The notes beneath the pieces are model-generated. The model was given only the letters and a program-made list of their open reading frames with translations, had not been told where the DNA came from and did not search any database. From positions 45,355 through 109,354 of the forward strand of contig JARXWK010000007.1 in assembly GCA_029916745.1 (NCBI GenBank): DNA of 64,000 nt, written 5' to 3'. The translations under genes were made by a program, and so were the position numbers. Positions 8,187 to 19,721 of the stretch are shown piece after piece. How positions within the stretch are numbered: the stretch's first letter is position 1; every line of letters begins with the position of its first letter. Origin of the DNA: Dysgonomonadaceae bacterium PH5-43 (GTDB taxonomy: Bacteria > Bacteroidota > Bacteroidia > Bacteroidales > Azobacteroidaceae).

Positions 8187-9104
8187 ATGAAAGTCCTTAT
8201 TGCAACAGAGAAACCTTTTGCGGCAGAAGCAGTAACAGGTATTAGTCGTGTGTTTGAGAAAGCAGGAATAGAAGTGTCTCTCCTTGAAAAGTACACAAGC
8301 AAAGAACAATTGTTAGATGCAGTTAAAGATGTAAATGCTATTATTATCCGTAGTGATATAATAGATGCCGAAGTATTGTCGGTCGCTAAAGAACTTAAAA
8401 TTGTTGTAAGAGCAGGGGCTGGTTATGATAATGTAGATCTTGATGCTGCCACAGTTAATAATGTGGTTGTGATGAATACTCCAGGGCAAAACTCTAACGC
8501 TGTTGCAGAACTTGCTTTAGGAATGATGGTATATGCTGCTCGTAACTTCTACGATGGTACATCAGGAACAGAGCTTAAAGGTAAAAAATTAGGTATTCAC
8601 GCTTATGGTAATGTAGGGCGCAATGTGGCTCGTATAGCTAAAGGTTTCGGAATGGAAATATATGCTTACGATGCTTTTTGTCCTAAAGAAGTTATAGAGG
8701 CTGACGGAGTGGTAGCTCTTTCTTCTGCCGACGAACTTTATACTACTTGTCAGTATGTTTCGTTGCATATCCCAGCAACAGCAGAAACAAAAAAATCTAT
8801 TAATTACGAATTGTTGAACAAGATGCCTAAGAAAGGTGTTTTGATAAACACTGCCCGTAAAGAGGTTATAAACGAGGAAGAGTTGGTTAAACTTATGGAA
8901 GAGCGTCAAGACTTCAAGTATCTTACAGATATACCACCGGCAAATATAGAAGAAATGAAAGAGAAATTTGCTAAAAGATTCTTCTCTACTCCTAAAAAGA
9001 TGGGAGCGCAAACCGCTGAGGCAAATAATAATGCAGGTATTGCAGCCGCAAATCAGATAGTAGATTACTTGATTAACGGTAATACAAAATTCAAAGTAAA
9101 TTAA
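8187..9104 (+). CDS. serA: D-3-phosphoglycerate dehydrogenase, short form
   Basis: NAD-dependent oxidation of 3-phosphoglycerate, the first step of serine synthesis. At 305 residues it is the short type without regulatory ACT or ASB domains. The Rossmann loop reads HAYGNVGRNVARIA (about 134-147), preceded by VRAGAGYDNVD; the catalytic Arg is in INTARKEVI. The usual catalytic His motif (TPHxGxxT) is replaced by TPKKMGAQT near residue 270, so a Lys stands where His is expected. In many Bacteroides serC lies just upstream; here it does not. The next gene, a secreted beta-galactosidase, starts 15 nt later, but a functional link is doubtful. Confidence 0.92.
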   Translation: MKVLIATEKPFAAEAVTGISRVFEKAGIEVSLLEKYTSKEQLLDAVKDVNAIIIRSDIIDAEVLSVAKELKIVVRAGAGYDNVDLDAATVNNVVVMNTPGQNSNAVAELALGMMVYAARNFYDGTSGTELKGKKLGIHAYGNVGRNVARIAKGFGMEIYAYDAFCPKEVIEADGVVALSSADELYTTCQYVSLHIPATAETKKSINYELLNKMPKKGVLINTARKEVINEEELVKLMEERQDFKYLTDIPPANIEEMKEKFAKRFFSTPKKMGAQTAEANNNAGIAAANQIVDYLINGNTKFKVN

Positions 9105-13151
<4,047 letters not shown>

Positions 13152-13203
13152 TATTCTTGAAAGCTAAGATTTGAATTGCGCTCGGCGTAATACATAAATT
13201 TAT

Positions 13204-13235
13204 AAGAGGGAGGTGCTTGCACTTCCCTCTTTTTT
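13204..13235 (+). terminator. Intrinsic terminator after the beta-galactosidase gene
   Basis: AAGAGGGAGGTGC pairs with GCACTTCCCTCTT (one G-T pair) and is followed by a T-run. Confidence 0.85.
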
Positions 13236-13252
13236 GCTGTATTTTTCTCCTT

Positions 13253-13512
13253 AAAATGCAAAGCTTCACTTAGGGTCTTCTCTCTACTAAGAGACCCCTC
13301 GTGTCTCTACTAAGAGAGGCGATGTCTCTCTACTAAGAACGACGGGGTGGTTCTACTAAGAGAGATTAGGCGGTTCTATAAAGAGCGGCATCGGGTCTCT
13401 ACTAAGAAACACCTCGCCTATCTACTAAGAGAGAGGAGGGGTATCTACTAAGAGCGACAGGGGGTATCTACTAAGAAGCTGCTCGCCTATTTAGTAACAA
13501 AGACAAGGGAGG
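13253..13512. repeat. Array A: ten 23-bp units with core TCTACTAAGA
   Basis: Ten consecutive units of exactly 23 bp start at 13283 (13283, 13306, 13329 and so on to 13490). Each opens with TCTACTAAGA or a near match (TCTATAAAGA in unit 5, TTTAGTAACA in unit 10), followed by 13 variable bases. The core has dyad arms TCT/AGA around ACTA. A 23-bp leader (13253-13275, containing GCAAAGCTTCACTTAGGG) precedes it and recurs before array B at 63625. Weakly similar units may continue to about 13580. No open reading frame accounts for it, and the period is not a multiple of three. Confidence 0.9.
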
Positions 13513-13696
13513 CTCTAAAGATAGATAAGTGCTGTATAATAAGATAGGTAAGAAGGCTCTACGGGCTTTCTGTCTTTAGTTTGCTAAGTTTTCCCTCTGA
13601 TGTAATGTTTTTTTTTATTAAAAAATGGATATATATTTTGTTTATTCAGAAAATAATTATAATTTTGCAACGCATTTGAGAGAAATGCTAAAATAT

Positions 13697-13770
13697 TCTT
13701 CCTTAGCTCAGTTGGTTAGAGCATCTGACTGTTAATCAGAGGGTCCTTGGTTCAAGTCCAAGAGGGAGAG
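13697..13770 (+). tRNA. tRNA-Asn (GUU anticodon)
   Basis: All four arms can be folded: acceptor TCTTCCT with AGGGAGA (one G-T pair), D-arm with GCTCAGTTGGTTAGAGC, anticodon stem TCTGA/TCAGA with loop CTGTTAA giving anticodon GTT, and T-arm CTTGG/CCAAG with loop TTCAAGT. The discriminator is G. CCA is not encoded. A long hairpin terminator follows immediately. Confidence 0.97.
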
Positions 13771-13772
13771 CA

Positions 13773-13814
13773 AAAAGAGAGGTTTGTAAGTTGCTTACAA
13801 ACCTCTCTTTTTTG
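13773..13814. terminator. Terminator after tRNA-Asn, 18-bp arms
   Basis: AAAAGAGAGGTTTGTAAG and its exact complement flank a TTG loop, followed by a T-run. It probably also serves the convergent meaB operon. Confidence 0.9.
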
Positions 13815-13858
13815 TATCGTATATTATTTAGTTGTAAAGCCAAAAAATAAAACTACAC

Positions 13859-14953
13859 TTAACGAAACATTTCCAGCATTTGTCGAGCTGCAGCAAACGA
13901 ACTTATTTCGGAGTTTAGCACCTGTTTTTCTTTTTGCTCTAAAGCTTGTTTAATTTCGGGAGAGTTATAAAAACGATTCATCAACTGTTCGTTGATGGTT
14001 TCGTACATCCAAAATTTCGATTGAGAGTTTCTTCTATACTCGAAATATCCGTTTGCTTTAACAAAGGCTATATATTCGTAAATCATATCCCAGACTTCGC
14101 TTATCCCCAATTTGTAATATCCCGAGTAAGTTAATACTTTGGGCGACCAACCCGAGTCGGGTAGAGGGAAAAGGTGTAGCGCATTTCTGAATTGAGCAGC
14201 TGCAAGATTAGCTTTGTCAATGTTATTGCCATCGGCTTTGTTTACAACAATTCCGTCTGCCATTTCCATAATTCCACGTTTAATGCCTTGTAGCTCGTCG
14301 CCTGTGCCAGCTAATTGAATAAGCAGAAAGAAATCTACCATAGAGTGAACTGCTGTTTCTGATTGTCCAACACCTACAGTTTCTACAAACACGGTATCGA
14401 AACCAGCAGCTTCGCAAAGTATTATAGTTTCTCTTGTTTTACGGGCTACACCGCCTAACGAACCAGCCGAAGGGGAGGGGCGTATAAATACATTAGGCTC
14501 TTTAGAGATATCTTCCATACGAGTTTTGTCTCCAAGTATACTCCCTTTAGAACGTTCGCTGCTTGGGTCAATGGCTAATACGGCAAGTTTTTTTTGTCTT
14601 TCGTTTACTAAGTGCATACCGAAAGCATCGATAGAAGTACTTTTTCCTGCGCCGGGAACACCCGTAATGCCTATTCTTACCGAGTTGCCAGAGTAAGGTA
14701 AGCACTTTTCGATAATTTCTTGAGCTATTGTTTGATGTTCAGAAATCTGGCTTTCGAGCATTGTAACCGCCTGACTAAGAACTGTTATATTCCCCTTTAA
14801 TATTTGTTCTGTATATTCGGCAGGAGAATAGTTTTGTTTCTTTTTCCTTTTTTGCATATAAGGGTTTACAGTAGGCGGAGAGCTTACTCCTTCGTTTACC
14901 GTAAGTCCTTTATATTGAGGGTCGTTCTCAGGGTGTTCGAGCTGATTAGCCAT
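13859..14953 (-). CDS. meaB: Methylmalonyl-CoA mutase-associated GTPase MeaB
   Basis: G3E-family P-loop GTPase that protects methylmalonyl-CoA mutase and gates loading of its adenosylcobalamin cofactor, supporting propionate/succinate interconversion. The protein is 364 residues. The P-loop is GVPGAGKST (about 97-105), followed by AVLAIDPSSERSKGSILGDKTRM, VFVETVGVGQSE (switch region) and VVNKADG (NKxD base specificity). The N-terminal 60 residues are a variable extension. Its ATG shares one base with the TAA of the upstream DUF1573 gene (TAATG), so they are coupled. The mutase genes themselves are not in the window. Confidence 0.95.
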   Translation of the reverse strand: MANQLEHPENDPQYKGLTVNEGVSSPPTVNPYMQKRKKKQNYSPAEYTEQILKGNITVLSQAVTMLESQISEHQTIAQEIIEKCLPYSGNSVRIGITGVPGAGKSTSIDAFGMHLVNERQKKLAVLAIDPSSERSKGSILGDKTRMEDISKEPNVFIRPSPSAGSLGGVARKTRETIILCEAAGFDTVFVETVGVGQSETAVHSMVDFFLLIQLAGTGDELQGIKRGIMEMADGIVVNKADGNNIDKANLAAAQFRNALHLFPLPDSGWSPKVLTYSGYYKLGISEVWDMIYEYIAFVKANGYFEYRRNSQSKFWMYETINEQLMNRFYNSPEIKQALEQKEKQVLNSEISSFAAARQMLEMFR

Positions 14954-16011
14954 TATTTAGAAACTATTATGTTTATTTCTGTAACAGGATTTTTTATATC
15001 GTCGGAAAGAATGTATACCTTAGAAGTCGCATTCGCATTTTTCATTTTATTAGAAGGATAGTTCATCTTTATGTCTGCTATCTCTCCTGGTTTAATAACT
15101 AACTTCGATTGCGAGAAAGTAATGTCTTTGTTGTTACTTTGAATAGCTTTTATATTCAAATCAGACTTTCCAGAGTTAGCTAACTTAATCGAAACCAAAT
15201 TTACTTTATCAGAAAAAGTAAATTCCCTTTTATTGGTGTTAAGTTTCGGGCTTTTAGCTTTCTGTTCGTCAGTTGCGTTATCGAAATTTTCCTTTACAAA
15301 TCCTTTATATGTTATAGCGTCTTTCCCTTTGTAATTTGTGTTTTTACCAAAAGGGATAGTTCCGTTTACTATTCCTAACTCTTTGTATTCCGAAGTATTG
15401 AAAGTGATATAAACATTGCTCTCTTTTTTGGGAGGTAAAGAAGTTGGCGTTACCGTAATGTAAGGAGGTAAAACTAAGTAATCAGTGATTTCTGTTTCCG
15501 AATCGTTATAAAGTTTTATCGTTTTAACCTTGTTGCCTCCTAAATCTATTTGGCTGAAGTCTAAGGCTGGCATTTCTTTAAGTCTTAGATTGCCTATAAC
15601 AACGGGGAAAACAGAAACATAATCTACGTCTTCAGTAACTACATTTGCCTTTATCGTTAAGATTTTAAGGTCTGACGATAAGTTTGTTTTTACTTTTATA
15701 GACTTAGAAACATTCCCTTTGTATCCTGCAGGAAAGAAACTTACAGATATAACTCCAGATGCGCCAGGTTCTATCGGGCTTTTAGTGTAATTAGGAGTTG
15801 TACAACCGCAGGTTGTGTTTACATTGTTTATCACTAATGGTTCTTTACTGTTGTTGGTGATAGTAAAATCGTGAGTAACTATACCACCATTGGCACTTAT
15901 AGTGCCGAAATCGTGAGTTGTTTCACTAAAACTGAATTTAGCATTTTGTGCATTAATTAAGCTTATGCTAAACAAAATCAAAAGAGTAGTTAAACTAATA
16001 CGAGATTTCAT
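14953..16011 (-). CDS. Secreted DUF1573 domain protein
   Basis: A 352-residue exported protein of unknown role. It has a signal peptide ending around INAQ (residues 1-21). The N-terminal domain carries the DUF1573 signature FSETTHDFGTIS, then TITNNSKEPLVINNVNTTCGCTTP, then IEPGASGVISVSFFPAGYKG. The two Cys in TTCGC are typical. A second Ig-like repeat of the same kind (DFSQIDLGGNKVKTIKLYNDS onwards) and a third (FTFSDKVNLVSIKLANSGKS) follow, so it is a string of Ig-like folds. It precedes and overlaps meaB by one base, though no common function is apparent. A TAACTTTG element lies 25 nt upstream. Confidence 0.85.
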   Translation of the reverse strand: MKSRISLTTLLILFSISLINAQNAKFSFSETTHDFGTISANGGIVTHDFTITNNSKEPLVINNVNTTCGCTTPNYTKSPIEPGASGVISVSFFPAGYKGNVSKSIKVKTNLSSDLKILTIKANVVTEDVDYVSVFPVVIGNLRLKEMPALDFSQIDLGGNKVKTIKLYNDSETEITDYLVLPPYITVTPTSLPPKKESNVYITFNTSEYKELGIVNGTIPFGKNTNYKGKDAITYKGFVKENFDNATDEQKAKSPKLNTNKREFTFSDKVNLVSIKLANSGKSDLNIKAIQSNNKDITFSQSKLVIKPGEIADIKMNYPSNKMKNANATSKVYILSDDIKNPVTEINIIVSK

Positions 16012-16036
16012 ATCTATTTAATGTTTTATTAAACCG

Positions 16037-16044
16037 CAAAGTTA
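16037..16044 (-). promoter_or_regulatory. -7 element TAACTTTG before DUF1573-meaB
   Basis: TAnnTTTG match, 25 nt before the start at 16011. Confidence 0.5.
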
Positions 16045-16078
16045 AAGAATAAAAAGTGAAAAATAGAAAAAAGTTATC

Positions 16079-17770
16079 TTATTGTTCGTTAAGAACTTCA
16101 GCTACATTAATTATATAATCACCTATCTTTTCGTATTCGTTTATCATATCCATATAAGTAACGCTTGCCTGATAGTCGTAATCTTGCTCTTTTACTCCTT
16201 CTATATTTTGTTGTTTAATTTGATTTCTAAAATTATTTATCTCATTTTCTATATTTTTAGAACGATTGTATTCGTCTTTACTCTGACGTTCGCCAAGTAA
16301 TTCAAGCTGTTTCTTCATTGTTTGAAGTGCTTTTTCTGTAAGTCCCATCATAATTTCAATGTTTTCGTTCATTTGGGTAGTGTAAGTGGCCTTTACATCT
16401 TTCTTGCGCAATATTATTCGAGCTAAATTAAAGCACCCATCACTAATGCTTTCTATCTCAGAAATAATACGAAACATACTTTGAAGTTCTAATTTACTTG
16501 TTTTACTTAATCGCCCTGAGCCTACGTTTGTAAGATACGAAGCTATTTCAACTTCAAGTCGGTCGCTTATACTTTCATACTTTTCTATTCTACTGTATAG
16601 TTTTAAGAAATCATTCTCGTTGTCTTCTTTGTAAAGACTCCTAACCATACCAAGCATACGTTCTGTTCGTTCGTTATAAGCAATTATCTCTTTCTTTGCT
16701 TGAATTAGCGATAGCTCAGAAGTAGAAAGTAATCCTCCGGAAATATATCGTAAGTTAAACTCTTCGTCGTTTTCTTTTTGAGGAATAATAGCCGACACTA
16801 TTCGAGCAATAAGATTGACGAACCAAACCATAATAAATGTATTTACAACATTAAATAATGTGTGGAATAGAGATAGCCCGTAAGTTGTTGCTGCCATATT
16901 TGTTGTTGGGTCGCCAATGCCAGTACTCGAAACCATTTTAGATATAAGACTTATCACAGGGTAGAAAACAACAAGCATCCATATTACACCAAAAACATTG
17001 AATGCGAGGTGAGCAAGAGCGGCACGTTTTGCCGATACATTTGCAGGTATAGCGGCAATATTAGCGGTTATAGTAGTTCCTATGTTTTCGCCTAATACCA
17101 TAGCGGCTCCAAGTTCGAAAGGTATCCACCCTTTGGCACACATAATAAGTGTAATTGCCATTGTTGCACTCGATGATTGTACTATTACGGTAAGCAGTGT
17201 GCCTACTCCTAAAAATATAAGAACAGAGCCAAAGCCTAAATCGGTATACTGAGATAGGAACGATAATATTTCAGGATTACTTTGAAGGTCGGGTACTGAG
17301 TTTTTTAGCATCTCGAGTCCCATAAAAAGGAAAGCAAATCCCATAATAAACTCCCCGATGTATTTACGTTTACTGTTCGACGAAAACACAAAAGGTATAG
17401 CTATTGCCATTAAGGGTATTGCAAAGGCTGCTATATTAATCTGAAATCCTAAAAGAGAAATAATCCAAGCAGTAACCGTAGTACCAATGTTGGCACCCAT
17501 TATTACTGATATCGATTGAGTTAAAGACAATAGTCCGGCATTAACAAAGCTAACAACCATTACAGTTGTAGCCGACGACGATTGTATTAAAGCGGTAATT
17601 AACAGACCAGAACAAACGCCCATAACACGATTTTTTGTCATCGCCGAAAGAATAGTTCGCATTTTATCGCCTGCTGCTTTTTGCAATCCTTCGCTCATTA
17701 TCTTCATTCCGTATAGAAATAAACTAAGTGAGCCAATTAGTGTCAGAAAATCAAAAAAAGAATAGTTCAT
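16079..17770 (-). CDS. Na/Pi cotransporter family protein with PhoU-like domain
   Basis: A 563-residue inner-membrane protein of the NptA/YjbB type, moving phosphate with sodium. The two inverted transport repeats each carry the diagnostic QSSSAT motif: TALIQSSSATTVMV (about 60-75) and TVIVQSSSATMAIT (about 195-210). Eight or more membrane segments precede a cytoplasmic C-terminal PhoU-like helical domain (about 350-560). I start at MNYSFFDFL; the 16 extra in-frame codons upstream would reach past 17798 and are less family-like. It is transcribed divergently from murB. The solute could be another anion. Confidence 0.88.
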   Translation of the reverse strand: MNYSFFDFLTLIGSLSLFLYGMKIMSEGLQKAAGDKMRTILSAMTKNRVMGVCSGLLITALIQSSSATTVMVVSFVNAGLLSLTQSISVIMGANIGTTVTAWIISLLGFQINIAAFAIPLMAIAIPFVFSSNSKRKYIGEFIMGFAFLFMGLEMLKNSVPDLQSNPEILSFLSQYTDLGFGSVLIFLGVGTLLTVIVQSSSATMAITLIMCAKGWIPFELGAAMVLGENIGTTITANIAAIPANVSAKRAALAHLAFNVFGVIWMLVVFYPVISLISKMVSSTGIGDPTTNMAATTYGLSLFHTLFNVVNTFIMVWFVNLIARIVSAIIPQKENDEEFNLRYISGGLLSTSELSLIQAKKEIIAYNERTERMLGMVRSLYKEDNENDFLKLYSRIEKYESISDRLEVEIASYLTNVGSGRLSKTSKLELQSMFRIISEIESISDGCFNLARIILRKKDVKATYTTQMNENIEIMMGLTEKALQTMKKQLELLGERQSKDEYNRSKNIENEINNFRNQIKQQNIEGVKEQDYDYQASVTYMDMINEYEKIGDYIINVAEVLNEQ

Positions 17771-17875
17771 CGTTTCTAAGAGATAAATGTTTATATATTG
17801 TTTCATTATAAAGAACACGGTAAAATGGTTTTTGTTTATCTCGACAATAATATTTATCAGTCGTTATTAATTTAT

Positions 17876-17883
17876 TACCTTTG
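17876..17883 (+). promoter_or_regulatory. -7 element TACCTTTG before murB
   Basis: The same octamer as before the aldolase gene, 25 nt before the murB ATG at 17909. It argues against the longer open frame from 17798. Confidence 0.55.
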
Positions 17884-17908
17884 TGTCGGATTAAAAAATA
17901 AACTAACA

Positions 17909-18919
17909 ATGATCATACAAGACAATTATTCTCTTCAACAGCACAATACATTCAACTTAGACATAAAAACTCGTTGGTTTGTTCAGTATGATTCGGAAGA
18001 AGAATTAAAACGTTTGTTAAGCGACGAATATTTCTTTTCTCAATCGTTTTGGCACATAGGGCAAGGGAGTAATCTCTTATTTCTTGACGACTTTAATGGT
18101 GTTATAGTTCACTCAGGTATTAAAGGAATAGAAAAAATAAAAGAAGACGATGATAGTGTGTGGCTAAAAGTAGGAGCTGCTGAGGTATTTGATTCTTTTG
18201 TTAGTTATTGTGTCGATAATGGTTGGGGTGGAATAGAAAACCTTTCGCTTATTCCAGGAGAAGTAGGAGCGAGTGCTTTTCAGAATATAGGAGCTTACGG
18301 TGTTGAGGCTGCCGATTGTATAGAAGAAGTTCATACTTTTTGCCTTAAGTCGGGCGAAAAGAAAATATTTTTGAAAGAAGAATGTAATTACTCTTATCGT
18401 AATAGTTTCTTCAAAGAAGATGCTAATAGAGGTTTGTATTATATTACTTACGTTGTTTATAGGTTGCACAAAACGCCAAACTATAAACTTGATTATGGAA
18501 ATGTGAGACAAAGATTAGAAGGGAAAGAAATTAATCTTAAAAATATTCGACAAGCGGTTATAGATATAAGAAAAGAAAAACTTCCCGACCATAAGGTTTG
18601 GGGTAATGCGGGTAGCTTTTTTACTAATCCTTATGTGTCAAACGAAAAGCTTAAAGAATTGCAAGCCCTTTATACAGATATGCCATTCTATACATACAAT
18701 AAAGATTCTGTGAAAATACCTGCTGCGTGGCTTATAGAGCAATGTGGACTTAAAGGCTTGGAGTATGGAGGTGCTGCTATTTACGAAAAACAACCTTTGG
18801 TTATAATAAATAAGAATAATGCTACAGGCAATGATATAGCTCTTTTGGCAGAAGAGGTAAGAACTGCTGTTATAAATAAGTTTGGGATAGAGCTTATGCC
18901 CGAAGTAAATTATATATAA
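17909..18919 (+). CDS. murB: UDP-N-acetylenolpyruvoylglucosamine reductase
   Basis: FAD enzyme that reduces UDP-GlcNAc-enolpyruvate to UDP-MurNAc in peptidoglycan synthesis, in the cytoplasm. The 336-residue protein starts at MIIQDNYSLQQHNTFN, the usual type I opening. Signatures are HIGQGSNLLF (FAD pyrophosphate loop), LIPGEVGASAFQNIGAYG and GNAGSFFTNP (catalytic Ser), and a C-terminal MurB domain ending in GIELMPEV. The next gene, a metallohydrolase, starts 28 nt later in the same direction, so the genes may form an operon with it and gldFG. Confidence 0.96.
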   Translation: MIIQDNYSLQQHNTFNLDIKTRWFVQYDSEEELKRLLSDEYFFSQSFWHIGQGSNLLFLDDFNGVIVHSGIKGIEKIKEDDDSVWLKVGAAEVFDSFVSYCVDNGWGGIENLSLIPGEVGASAFQNIGAYGVEAADCIEEVHTFCLKSGEKKIFLKEECNYSYRNSFFKEDANRGLYYITYVVYRLHKTPNYKLDYGNVRQRLEGKEINLKNIRQAVIDIRKEKLPDHKVWGNAGSFFTNPYVSNEKLKELQALYTDMPFYTYNKDSVKIPAAWLIEQCGLKGLEYGGAAIYEKQPLVIINKNNATGNDIALLAEEVRTAVINKFGIELMPEVNYI

Positions 18920-18947
18920 TAAAGCATAATAATAGAGGTATTTAAAG

Positions 18948-19721
18948 ATGAGATTAAGATTTCTTGGTACTGGCACTTCAACAGGTAACCCTGAGATAGG
19001 TTGTACCTGTGAAGTTTGTACTTCAAAAGATAAAAAAGACACAAGATTTAGGTCTTCTTCGTTGTTAGAAATAAATGATAAACAAATACTAATAGATTGT
19101 GGTCCCGACTTTCGTATGCAAATGTTAGAGGCTATACCTTCTTTTTCATACAAAGAACTTAGTGGTGTTATATTAACTCACGAACACTACGACCACGTAG
19201 GAGGATTAGACGATCTTCGAGCTTATTGTAGGTTTGGTGCAGCAGTAAATGTTTATGCTGAACAATGTGTTATAGAGGCAATACAAACACGAATGCCTTA
19301 TGTATTTAAAGAAAATAAATATCCGGGAGTGCCTAATTTGGTGATGAATGAAGTTAAGCCAGATCAACCTTTTTGTATTGAAGGAATAGAAATACAGCCT
19401 ATTAGGTTAATGCACGGACAGTTGCCTATTCTGGGGTATCGTATAGGAAACTTAGCCTATCTTACCGATTTGAAAACTATACCCGAACAAGAATACACTA
19501 AACTACAGAATTTAGACGTTCTTATAATAAACGCACTTAGGGCAAAAGACCATCTATCGCACGAGAACATAGAAGAGGCTTTGGAGAATATAGAGAAGAT
19601 AAAACCTTCTAAAGCATATTTTATCCATATGACTCATACTTTCGGCTTGCACGAAGAGATGCAAAAAACTTTACCTGAGAATGTGTTTATTGCTTACGAT
19701 GGATTGGAAATTTATGTATAA
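18948..19721 (+). CDS. PhnP-like metallo-beta-lactamase fold hydrolase
   Basis: A 257-residue hydrolase of the metallo-beta-lactamase superfamily. Metal ligands are visible in LTHEHYDHVGG (HxHxDH, about residues 76-86), in RLMHGQ, and in YLTDLKT. An N-terminal GCTCEVC cysteine cluster resembles the structural zinc site of PhnP, a cyclic phosphodiesterase. The Bacteroidetes relatives are usually annotated only as MBL-fold hydrolases, and the substrate is unknown. The last 8 nt overlap the start of gldFG (ATGTATAA), so the downstream gene is probably translationally coupled. Confidence 0.85.
   Translation: MRLRFLGTGTSTGNPEIGCTCEVCTSKDKKDTRFRSSSLLEINDKQILIDCGPDFRMQMLEAIPSFSYKELSGVILTHEHYDHVGGLDDLRAYCRFGAAVNVYAEQCVIEAIQTRMPYVFKENKYPGVPNLVMNEVKPDQPFCIEGIEIQPIRLMHGQLPILGYRIGNLAYLTDLKTIPEQEYTKLQNLDVLIINALRAKDHLSHENIEEALENIEKIKPSKAYFIHMTHTFGLHEEMQKTLPENVFIAYDGLEIYV

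Noticed and set aside
13283..13512. CRISPR array
   Set aside because: The constant part is only 10 bp and the variable part 13 bp, too short for repeat and spacer. Several variable parts are shared in the same order with the second array, and there are no cas genes in the window.
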